From: Bacteroidota bacterium
GTDB taxonomy: Bacteria > Bacteroidota > Ignavibacteria > Ignavibacteriales > Ignavibacteriaceae
DNA length: 64,000 nucleotides
Assembly: GCA_021824145.1 (NCBI GenBank)
Contig: JAKALM010000001.1
Coordinates: forward strand, 372,001 to 436,000
Direction of reading: 5' to 3'
The notes beneath the pieces are model-generated. The model saw nothing but the letters and a program-made list of their open reading frames with translations. It was not told the DNA's origin and did not search any database. Below are positions 35,383 through 43,107 of this stretch, one piece after another. The translations under genes were made by a program, and so were the position numbers. Numbering within the stretch: the stretch's first letter is position 1; each line of letters begins with the position of its first letter.

Positions 35383-36405
35383 ATGATTAATAAAAATTTT
35401 CTAATTGTTAGTATAATTATTTTGCTTCCATTTTTTGTAAGAGCACAATCAATACAAAAATTTGCAGAGCTTGGAAATTTTAAATTGGAAAATGGACAAA
35501 CTATAGAAAGCTGTAAAATTGGTTACCGGACATTTGGCAAATTGAATGATAAAAAATCCAATGCAATTTTATTCCCAACTTGGTTTGGTGGTAATACAGC
35601 AGGCCTTATTGGATTGATAGGCGCAGGTAAAATAGCCGACAGCACAAAATATTTTGTCATTGCTGTAGATGCACTTGGAGACGGTGTTTCTTCTTCGCCT
35701 TCCAACAGTTTACTTCAGCCAAATGAAAAATTTCCTCAATTTAACATTCGCGATATGGTGAATTCTCAATATGCATTTGTAACAAAAATTTTAAAACTCA
35801 ATCATTTGTTTTGTATTTTGGGTGGTTCAATGGGTGGAATGCAGACTTTTCAGTGGGTAGTTTCGTATCCGAATTTTATGGATAAAGCTGTTTCATGGGT
35901 TGGTTCTCCGAAGCTTACTTCATATGATTTACTTTTATGGAATACAGAACTTCAGGTATTAAGTTTAGGTCTAAAGAACAATGCATCTGAAGACATGATT
36001 ATGAAATCAATTGCTGACATTACAGATTTGAATATTGAAACTCCAGAATATCATGTTGTTAACATTAAACCAGAAGACTTTTATAATAAATTGAAAAAGT
36101 ATCAAATTAATTTTTCGAAGAACTTTAATGTTTATGATTGGCAGAGCCAATTAAAAGCTATAATAGCACATAATGTTTCTGCTCCTTTTGATAATGATAT
36201 GGACAAAGCTGCAGCAAGAGTAAAAGCTAAAGTTCTGTCAATTGTTTCTTTGCAAGATCACATGGTTAATCCGCACCCTGCAATTGAATTTGCAAAGTTA
36301 ATTCATGCTCAAAATATAGAATTGAATAACAACTGCGGCCATCTTGGGCCTGGTTGCGAAATAGGAAAAGTTGAAAGGGTAGTAAATGAATTTTTAGAAA
36401 AATAG
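35383..36405 (+). CDS. Exported alpha/beta hydrolase, homoserine O-acetyltransferase-like
   Basis: 340 residues from the ATG at 35383, chosen because it starts a signal peptide (NFLIVSIIILLPFFVRAQS) with an AGGA site 8 bp before it; the open frame extends further 5'. The fold is that of MetX: FKLENGQTIESCKIGYRTFG, oxyanion-type TWFGGNTAG, nucleophile Ser in LGGSMGGMQTFQW, and late Asp (SLQDHMVNPHPA) and His (NNCGHLGPGCE) completing the triad. MetX enzymes are cytoplasmic; a signal peptide indicates a periplasmic or surface acyltransferase/hydrolase instead. Substrate unknown. Confidence 0.85.
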   Translation: MINKNFLIVSIIILLPFFVRAQSIQKFAELGNFKLENGQTIESCKIGYRTFGKLNDKKSNAILFPTWFGGNTAGLIGLIGAGKIADSTKYFVIAVDALGDGVSSSPSNSLLQPNEKFPQFNIRDMVNSQYAFVTKILKLNHLFCILGGSMGGMQTFQWVVSYPNFMDKAVSWVGSPKLTSYDLLLWNTELQVLSLGLKNNASEDMIMKSIADITDLNIETPEYHVVNIKPEDFYNKLKKYQINFSKNFNVYDWQSQLKAIIAHNVSAPFDNDMDKAAARVKAKVLSIVSLQDHMVNPHPAIEFAKLIHAQNIELNNNCGHLGPGCEIGKVERVVNEFLEK

Positions 36406-36583
36406 AATTAAAATTTTATTCGAATAATTCATTTTTATTAAATCCTAAAGAATCTTTTAAAAATTTTTGGAATCTAAATTTTAAATATATTGTGATAGAG
36501 AGCGTTATTGCTTAAGATATGAAGGAATATATTTAAATGTTGATTAATGCTTTTTAATAAAGGTAACTGGAAAAGAGTAATAA

Positions 36584-39004
36584 ATGGAATTGAAAATTAA
36601 ACCTACTTTAGAAATTAAAAATATATCGATTGATGAAACTTATAAATTATTAGAAGCTGATGAAAAGGGGCTAAGTAATGCAGAGGTGAAAAAAAGACTT
36701 GGATTATTCGGCTATAATAAAATAGAAGAAAAAAAGAAAAATCCTGTCCTTGAATTTGTTCGGCGCTTTTGGGGCCCTATGCCATGGCTTTTAGAACTTG
36801 CTATGGCACTTTCATTATTTCTTGGCCACGATATCGAAGGTATTATAATTTTTGTTCTTCTTACAGTTAATGCAATTATTGGTTTTATGCATTCACGTGG
36901 CTCTCAAAAAGCTGTGGAACTTTTAAAACAACGTCTTGCAATTAAAGCAAAAGTCTTTAGAGATAATGAATGGACAATGGTGGAATCTGGAGAGATTGTT
37001 CCTGGCGATATTATAGTTGTAAAACTTGGAGACATAATTCCCGCAGATGCAAAAATTATTAGCGGAGATATTTCTATCGATGAATCTGCATTAACTGGAG
37101 AATCTCTTCCTGTAGAAAGTAAAATTTCAGATATTGTTTATTCTGGATCAGTGGTAAAGCGAGGTGAGGCACGCTGCATTGTTGTAAATACAGCTTCAAA
37201 TACATATTTTGGTCGAACTGCCGAATTAGTAAAGATAGCAAAGCCGAAATCTCATCAAGAAGAAATAATGCTTGCAATAGTAAAGTATATGATGTATCTC
37301 GGAATTGTCGCTTCTGTAATTGTTGCCGTTTATGCGTTCATTATTCATGTCAGCGTTTTACTCATACTAACTTTTGCTGTAATCTTTTTGATGGGTGCAG
37401 TTCCAGTTGCTCTTCCAGCGGTTATGACAATTGTTCAAGCGGCAACAGGAATAAAACTTGCTCAAGAAGGAGTTTTGGTAACACGGCTTGATTCAATTGA
37501 AGATGCGGCTTCCATCAGCGTACTTTGCCTAGATAAAACTGGGACAATTACACAGAATAAATTAACCGTTGTTGACAGCGTTCCATTTAATGGATTTTCA
37601 AAAAATGAAGTTGCTTCAGTTGCAAATCTTGCCTCACGTGCTGAAGGTATGGACTTAATAGACATTGCTATTATTGATTATGCAAAAAATATTGGAGCCA
37701 ATCATACTAATGATAAACAAATTGAATACACACCATTTAATCCAGCTATAAGAAGAACAGAAGCCATAATTGAAGCAGATGGCCATCGCTATAAAGCTGT
37801 TAAAGGTGCTGCTCAGGTTATAATTCCAATGTGCAGCGAAGTTAACAAAGCTGATTTAGATCTTGCAAATCGTACAATTGATGAACTATCTCAAAAAGGT
37901 TATCGAACGATTGCTGTAGCAAAATCTGAAAATGGCAATCTTGATAATTTGAAGCTTGTCGGGTTTCTGCCGCTAGCCGATCCACCGCGTCCTGATTCAA
38001 AATTGATGATTGAAGAAGCAAAGAAACTTGGTGTGAAATCGATAATGCTTACAGGAGATAATATTTCAATAGCAAAAGAAATTGCTCAGCAAGTTGGTTT
38101 AGGAGATAAAATTATAAAGCTGAAAGATATTGAAGGATTAAAGCCAGAAGAGCAAATAAAAATTGTAAATGAAATAAGCGGCATTGCAGAAATTTATCCA
38201 GAAGATAAATATAAAGTAGTGAAGTTATTGCAGTCTAAAGGATTTTTAGTAGGAATGACTGGTGATGGCGTAAATGATGCGCCGGCTTTGAAACAAGCTG
38301 AAATGGGAATTGCAGTTAGCAACGCAACCGATGTAGCTAAAGCATCTGCAAGTGTAGTACTTACTGAACCAGGCGTAAGCGAAATAATTGAAGCTATTAA
38401 GAGAAGCCGCGAAACATATCAAAGAATGTTAACATGGGTAATAAATAAAATTACTAAAGTCATTCAAGTAGTTGGATTGCTTTCCATTGGATTTTTTATG
38501 ATGCAGCAAATGGCTCTGTCTTTACTTGGAATGTCGCTGTTGGTTTTTGCAAATGATTTTGTAACTATGTCACTTGCAACTGATAATGTTAAACATACAG
38601 ATGATCCAAACAGTTGGAATGTTAAAAAAATTACCTTTGCTTCACTCATTATCGGATCACTCCTGGTTATACAGGGAATAGCGGCGATCATTATTGGAAG
38701 AAATTATTTTCAAATGAATATTAAAGAATTACAGGCTTTTATGTTGATTACGCTTGTGTTTACAAGTCAGTTTAGAGTTTTGATAGTAAGAGAAAGAAAT
38801 TACTTTTGGTATTCATTACCCGGAAAAGCGTTAATGACTTCTTCGTTCGCAAGCATAATTGCTTTTATCTTTCTTGGAGTTTTGGGAATTTTTATGCCAG
38901 CACTTACTTTAACTGAAGTTTTTGTTGCATTAATTTTTTCATTTGCTTTTACCTTAGCAATCGACTTTCCTAAATATTATACTTTCCGTTATTTTGGTTT
39001 ATAA
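36584..39004 (+). CDS. Plasma-membrane-type H+-ATPase (P3A P-type ATPase)
   Basis: 806 residues. ATP-driven proton export to the periplasm, the type best known from plants and fungi but present in some bacteria and archaea. Recognisable: actuator motif SALTGESLPV, TM4 with MGAVPVALPAVMT, phosphorylation site CLDKTGTITQNKL with Asp317, and the hinge GDGVNDAPALKQAEMGIAV. The TM1-2 segment MPWLLELAMALSLFLGHDIE resembles eukaryotic plasma-membrane H+-ATPases. There is no plant-type autoinhibitory C-terminus. Stand-alone gene with a strong terminator. Confidence 0.93.
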   Translation: MELKIKPTLEIKNISIDETYKLLEADEKGLSNAEVKKRLGLFGYNKIEEKKKNPVLEFVRRFWGPMPWLLELAMALSLFLGHDIEGIIIFVLLTVNAIIGFMHSRGSQKAVELLKQRLAIKAKVFRDNEWTMVESGEIVPGDIIVVKLGDIIPADAKIISGDISIDESALTGESLPVESKISDIVYSGSVVKRGEARCIVVNTASNTYFGRTAELVKIAKPKSHQEEIMLAIVKYMMYLGIVASVIVAVYAFIIHVSVLLILTFAVIFLMGAVPVALPAVMTIVQAATGIKLAQEGVLVTRLDSIEDAASISVLCLDKTGTITQNKLTVVDSVPFNGFSKNEVASVANLASRAEGMDLIDIAIIDYAKNIGANHTNDKQIEYTPFNPAIRRTEAIIEADGHRYKAVKGAAQVIIPMCSEVNKADLDLANRTIDELSQKGYRTIAVAKSENGNLDNLKLVGFLPLADPPRPDSKLMIEEAKKLGVKSIMLTGDNISIAKEIAQQVGLGDKIIKLKDIEGLKPEEQIKIVNEISGIAEIYPEDKYKVVKLLQSKGFLVGMTGDGVNDAPALKQAEMGIAVSNATDVAKASASVVLTEPGVSEIIEAIKRSRETYQRMLTWVINKITKVIQVVGLLSIGFFMMQQMALSLLGMSLLVFANDFVTMSLATDNVKHTDDPNSWNVKKITFASLIIGSLLVIQGIAAIIIGRNYFQMNIKELQAFMLITLVFTSQFRVLIVRERNYFWYSLPGKALMTSSFASIIAFIFLGVLGIFMPALTLTEVFVALIFSFAFTLAIDFPKYYTFRYFGL

Positions 39005-39012
39005 TTTAATAT

Positions 39013-39047
39013 ATCCTTGATGATAATCATTATTTATCATCAAGGAT
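39013..39047 (+). terminator. Terminator of the H+-ATPase gene
   Basis: Perfect 14-bp stem ATCCTTGATGATAA / TTATCATCAAGGAT around a 7-nt loop, 8 bp after the stop, followed by TTCTTCTCTTT. Confidence 0.85.
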
Positions 39048-39112
39048 TTCTTCTCTTTATTTCATAAAAATTATTTTATATTTTCTTATTAAATCTTTTA
39101 AGAGAGAATATT

Positions 39113-40234
39113 ATGAAAAAAATAATTGTTCTTGGTACCGGGATGATAGGCAGCGCAATTGCAATTGATCTTGCAAAAGAATTTGAAGTTACTGCGGTTG
39201 ACATCATCAGAAAGAATTTCGATTTGCTGAAAAGTAATTTTGTCAAAGTTGTTCAAGCTGACGTCTCCAAGACAAATGTAATTAAAAAGATTGTTAAAAA
39301 TTTTGATTTGGTTATTGGTGCTTTACCGAGCCATATAGGATTTCAAACGCTTAAATCAGTAATCGAAGCTAAGAAAAACGTTGTGGATATTTCTTTCTTC
39401 GATGAAGACGCTTTTGAATTAGATGGACTTGCAAAAAGAAATAATGTAATAGCTGTTGTTGATTGCGGAGTTGCCCCGGGATTAAGTAATATAATTTTGG
39501 GTTATCATAATTCTAAGATGAAAATTAATTCATTTGAATGTTATGTAGGAGGACTTCCATTTAAAAGAACTTTACCATATCAGTATAAAGCTCCATTTTC
39601 ACCCAAAGATGTAATCGAAGAATATACACGACCAGCAAGAATGGTTGAGCATGGATCTGTAATAACAAAACAGGCTCTTTCAGATTCAGAATTAATTGAT
39701 TTTGAAGAAGTTGGAACTCTTGAAGCTTTTAACACTGATGGCCTTCGAACACTATTGAAGACAATAAAAATTCCAAATATGAAAGAAAAAACTTTGCGTT
39801 ATCCAGGCCATTTAGAGATTATAAAAAATTTACGCGATTCAGGATTTTTCAGCAAAGAACAAGTTAAAATAAACGGCAAGAAAATTTCTCCTATTGATTT
39901 TTCTTCAAATATACTTTTCAATCATTGGAAGTTAGAGCCAAACGAATGGGAATTTACAATTTTGAAAATTAAAATTTCTGGAATTGAAAATGGAAGGAAA
40001 AAGGAATACACCTACAGTTTATTCGATGTCTTCGACAATGAAACGAAAACAACTTCTATGGCTAGGACAACTGGCTACACTTGTACATCAGCTGCAAGGC
40101 TAATTCTCAACGGAGAATATTTAGAAAAAGGAATTTCTCCGCCGGAATTTATTGGCACGGGGGAAAAATGTTTTAAATCACTCATCCAACAATTAAAGGA
40201 ACGCAAAATCAACATTAAATGTGTTGAAAAATAA
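39113..40234 (+). CDS. Saccharopine dehydrogenase family, lysine-6-dehydrogenase-like
   Basis: 373 residues. N-terminal Rossmann fold (IIVLGTGMIGSAIAIDLAKE) binds NAD(P). The following blocks VVDCGVAPGLSNIILGYH, CYVGGLPF, EEYTRPARMVEHG, GTLEAFNTDGLRTLL and KTLRYPGHLE match, from memory, Geobacillus L-lysine 6-dehydrogenase, which oxidises lysine to alpha-aminoadipate semialdehyde without saccharopine. Saccharopine dehydrogenase or homospermidine synthase-like activity is the alternative. It is followed 52 bp later by the NDH-2 gene on the same strand; no other lysine catabolic gene is nearby. Confidence 0.82.
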   Translation: MKKIIVLGTGMIGSAIAIDLAKEFEVTAVDIIRKNFDLLKSNFVKVVQADVSKTNVIKKIVKNFDLVIGALPSHIGFQTLKSVIEAKKNVVDISFFDEDAFELDGLAKRNNVIAVVDCGVAPGLSNIILGYHNSKMKINSFECYVGGLPFKRTLPYQYKAPFSPKDVIEEYTRPARMVEHGSVITKQALSDSELIDFEEVGTLEAFNTDGLRTLLKTIKIPNMKEKTLRYPGHLEIIKNLRDSGFFSKEQVKINGKKISPIDFSSNILFNHWKLEPNEWEFTILKIKISGIENGRKKEYTYSLFDVFDNETKTTSMARTTGYTCTSAARLILNGEYLEKGISPPEFIGTGEKCFKSLIQQLKERKINIKCVEK

Positions 40235-40286
40235 AAATAAAGTTTATTGAATTATTTAGCTTTGAAAAAGAATTCAATAAACAGAA

Positions 40287-41549
40287 ATGAATAAGAAAAA
40301 AGTTGTAATTGTTGGCGGCGGATTTGGCGGAATACTTGCGGCTAAAAATCTTAAGAAAGAAAATTTTGAAGTAATAATTGTTGATAAAACCAATCATCAT
40401 TTATTTCAGCCGCTTTTGTACCAAGTAGCCACTGCTGCGCTTTCGCCGGGGGATATTGCGGTTCCGATAAGATCTATATTTAGCGGAAGATATAACATCG
40501 AAATTATTATGTCTGAAGTATTGTCAGTAAATAAAGAAGAATCTTTTATTCAAATCACCGACAGAAAAATTTATTTTGACTATTTAATCTTAGCACCAGG
40601 CTCTTCTCACTCGTATTTTGGGAATGAAAATTGGGAAAACTACGCACCGGGACTTAAAACTTTAAATAACGCACTATTTATACGAGAAAAAATTTTACTT
40701 TCATTTGAAGAAGCAGAAATTTTAGAAAATAAAAATTTACGTGAGAGATATTTAACTTTTGTAATTATTGGCGGTGGTCCAACCGGAGTTGAAATGGCTG
40801 GCGCAATTGCCGAGATAGCAAAGCAAACAATGCTAAAAGATTTTAGAAATTTAGATCCAAAAGAAACTAAAATTTATTTAGTAGAAGCCGGCAGCAGAAT
40901 TTTACCCGCGTATTCTGAAAAGCTTTCTTCAATTGCAGAAAAAGACCTGGAAAATTTGGGAGTAAAAGTTTTGGTAAATACAAAAGTTACAAATGTCTCT
41001 GAAGATGGTGTTTTATTTGGAAATGAATTTATTCAAACCAAAAATATTATCTGGGCGGCAGGCAACGAAGCTTCTCCACTGCTTAAGTCTCTAAAAATTC
41101 CTTTAGATAGAATTGGAAGAGTTCAAGTTAAAAGAGATTTATCGATAGAAAACTTTCCAAATATTTTTGTTATTGGTGATGCAGCATATTATACAAATGA
41201 AAAAGGAGAAGCACTTCCGGGAATTGCGCCTGTAGCAATGCAAGAAGGCAAATATGTTGCTGAGTTAATTGAAAATAATTTACCGCCAGATCAAAGGAAA
41301 CCATTTATTTATTTTGATAAAGGTATTATGGCTACTATTGGTAAGGCAAAAGCTGTTGCTAAAATTCGTAATTTAGAATTTTCCCAAATGCCTGCTTGGT
41401 TTCTTTGGTCGTTCGTTCATATTTTTTTCTTGATAACTTTTAGAAATAGATTTCGTGTTATGGCGGAATGGATTTGGTATTATTTTACTTCGAGGAGAGG
41501 AGTAAGATTAATAACAAAAGCCCTGAAAAAAAATATTATTGATAAGTGA
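40287..41549 (+). CDS. ndh: Type II NADH:quinone oxidoreductase
   Basis: 420-residue non-pumping NADH dehydrogenase. FAD-binding GxGxxG motif at the N-terminus (VVIVGGGFGGILAAKNL), second NADH-binding Rossmann motif FVIIGGGPTGVEMAGAIAEI (about 156-175), the quinone-site FQPLLYQVATAALSPGDIA, and FVIGDAAYY..LPGIAPVAMQEGKYVA near residue 290-330. The C-terminal helical segment (WFLWSFVHIFFLITFRNRFR) docks to the membrane. Complete and typical. Confidence 0.95.
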   Translation: MNKKKVVIVGGGFGGILAAKNLKKENFEVIIVDKTNHHLFQPLLYQVATAALSPGDIAVPIRSIFSGRYNIEIIMSEVLSVNKEESFIQITDRKIYFDYLILAPGSSHSYFGNENWENYAPGLKTLNNALFIREKILLSFEEAEILENKNLRERYLTFVIIGGGPTGVEMAGAIAEIAKQTMLKDFRNLDPKETKIYLVEAGSRILPAYSEKLSSIAEKDLENLGVKVLVNTKVTNVSEDGVLFGNEFIQTKNIIWAAGNEASPLLKSLKIPLDRIGRVQVKRDLSIENFPNIFVIGDAAYYTNEKGEALPGIAPVAMQEGKYVAELIENNLPPDQRKPFIYFDKGIMATIGKAKAVAKIRNLEFSQMPAWFLWSFVHIFFLITFRNRFRVMAEWIWYYFTSRRGVRLITKALKKNIIDK

Positions 41550-41644
41550 AGAATATTTTTATCTTTGTAAAAAACAATCTTCCTATTGAAACCTTCTGAA
41601 ATAAAATTCATCAAATCATAAAATTATTTTATCAAAAGGAATTA

Positions 41645-41872
41645 ATGAGTTACAAAGTAATTTTCAAAAAAACTTATCCAATAGTTTTGGGTGCATTGTT
41701 GGGATTTGGATATTATCATTTTATTGGCTGTACAACTGGCTCGTGTCCAATTTCCAGCAATCCATATGTTTCAACAATTTATGGCGCGGTGATCGGTTTA
41801 ATTTATGTTTTACCGTCAAAGAAAAAGAGCAAAGATTTAAATGGAAATAATAACCAAAGAAATTCTAATTGA
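41645..41872 (+). CDS. DUF6132 small membrane protein
   Basis: 75 residues, two TM helices separated by a cysteine-containing loop: IVLGALLGFGYYHFIGCTTGSCPISSNPYVSTIYGAVIG. The C-T-T-G-S-C-P-I-x-S-N-P-Y pattern is characteristic of DUF6132 in Bacteroidota-type genomes; the two cysteines (29 and 34) might form a redox pair. AAAGGAATT ribosome site. Its last 32 nt overlap the next gene in another frame. Confidence 0.8.
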   Translation: MSYKVIFKKTYPIVLGALLGFGYYHFIGCTTGSCPISSNPYVSTIYGAVIGLIYVLPSKKKSKDLNGNNNQRNSN

Positions 41873-42056
41873 AGAACTTGTAAACAAAATCCCTCAATCA
41901 GTTGATTACTTGATGAAAAAAGGGATTGTGTGTATTCGCTGTGGAGAGCCAGTCTGGGGAACACTTGAAACTGCCGCTAAAGCAAAAGGTTTTGATGATA
42001 ATGAAATACAAAATCTTATAAATGATATAGAAAAATTTCTTCAAAATAATTTGTAG
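41841..42056 (+). CDS. DUF1858-domain redox-disulfide protein
   Basis: 71 residues with one DUF1858 domain (hybrid-cluster-protein-associated disulfide domain). Pattern: ITKEILIEELVNKIPQSVDYLM, then GIVCIRCGEPVWGTLETAAKAKG with a C-x-x-C pair at 31-34. Members are small cytosolic proteins often found beside respiratory and sulfur-handling genes; a disulfide relay or metal site is assumed, not proven. It starts inside the preceding DUF6132 gene (32-nt overlap, different frame), indicating coupled translation. Confidence 0.85.
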   Translation: MEIITKEILIEELVNKIPQSVDYLMKKGIVCIRCGEPVWGTLETAAKAKGFDDNEIQNLINDIEKFLQNNL

Positions 42057-42138
42057 ATAAAAAATCTAAATTTTTGATCTTTAATTAGTTCTTTATTACG
42101 TTGCATTAGAATTTCAAAAACCAAAAGCAGGTGAAATC

Positions 42139-43107
42139 ATGAAAGAAATAATTAAAGATTTTATCTATTCTGATTCTCCTGAACCTCATCGTGAGCGAAC
42201 AAAAGAAATTATTAAACAGCATCCTGAAGTCAGAAAATTAATAGGGCGGAATCCATTAAGCTTTATAATAATTTTATTTGTTGTAGCGCTCCAAATTACA
42301 ATTGCAATTTTGCTAAGCTCCCAACCTTGGTGGTTAGCATTGATTGTTGCATATTTTTTGGGTGCATTTGCAAATCATTGTCTCTTTGTTCTAATTCACG
42401 AAGCCGCTCATCATCTAATCTTTAAAAGAAAAAATTTTAATATTATTTCGGGCATAATTGCTGATCTTCCTAATGTTATTCCAAGTTCGGTTTCATTTAA
42501 AAGCTACCATTTAAAACATCATTCATATCAAGGAGATTATAATTTAGATGCTGATATTCCAAGCAAATGGGAAGCAAGACTAATTGGCAGCGGAATAATT
42601 GGAAAAATATTTTGGGAGTTATTTTTCCCAATTTTTCAAGGGTTACGACCTCCTAGACTTCATGAAATAAAATTCATGAATGCTTGGGTAATTATTAATA
42701 TGATTATCGTTTTCGGCTTTGATGTTTTCATGATGACCTATTTCGGTCCAATTTCATTTCTTTATTTTGTATTTTCATTTTTCTTCTCAATCGGATTTCA
42801 TCCGCTTGGGGCAAGATGGATACAGGAACATTACATCGTTAATCCGCCGCAGGAAACTTACAGCTACTATGGAATTCTAAATATTCCAGCTTTAAATGTT
42901 GGCTACCATAATGAGCATCATGATTTTCCATCAATTCCATGGAACAAACTGCCGAAGCTGAAGACAACTGCACCAGAATCTTATAATAATCTTGTGTTTC
43001 ATAAATCGTGGTTTAAACTTTGGCTGAGATTTTTATTCGATCCAAAAATTTCACTGTTCACAAGAATGGTAAGAACGAACAGAGGAGGAATGATAATAGA
43101 AAACTAA
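42139..43107 (+). CDS. Fatty-acid/sphingolipid desaturase, DEGS (dihydroceramide desaturase)-like
   Basis: 322-residue membrane di-iron desaturase. Three histidine boxes: HEAAH (87-91), HLKHH (124-128) and HNEHH (257-261). The rest tracks eukaryotic DEGS1 closely from memory: N-terminal SDSPEPHRERTKEI and HPEVRKLIG, then VSFKSYHLKHHSYQGDYNLD, HPLGARWIQEHY, ETYSYYGILNIPALNVGYHN and EHHDFPSIPWNKLP. DEGS adds the 4,5-double bond to dihydroceramide. The bacterial substrate may be a sphingolipid or another acyl chain. Its last four bases overlap the convergent antiporter gene. Confidence 0.85.
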   Translation: MKEIIKDFIYSDSPEPHRERTKEIIKQHPEVRKLIGRNPLSFIIILFVVALQITIAILLSSQPWWLALIVAYFLGAFANHCLFVLIHEAAHHLIFKRKNFNIISGIIADLPNVIPSSVSFKSYHLKHHSYQGDYNLDADIPSKWEARLIGSGIIGKIFWELFFPIFQGLRPPRLHEIKFMNAWVIINMIIVFGFDVFMMTYFGPISFLYFVFSFFFSIGFHPLGARWIQEHYIVNPPQETYSYYGILNIPALNVGYHNEHHDFPSIPWNKLPKLKTTAPESYNNLVFHKSWFKLWLRFLFDPKISLFTRMVRTNRGGMIIEN

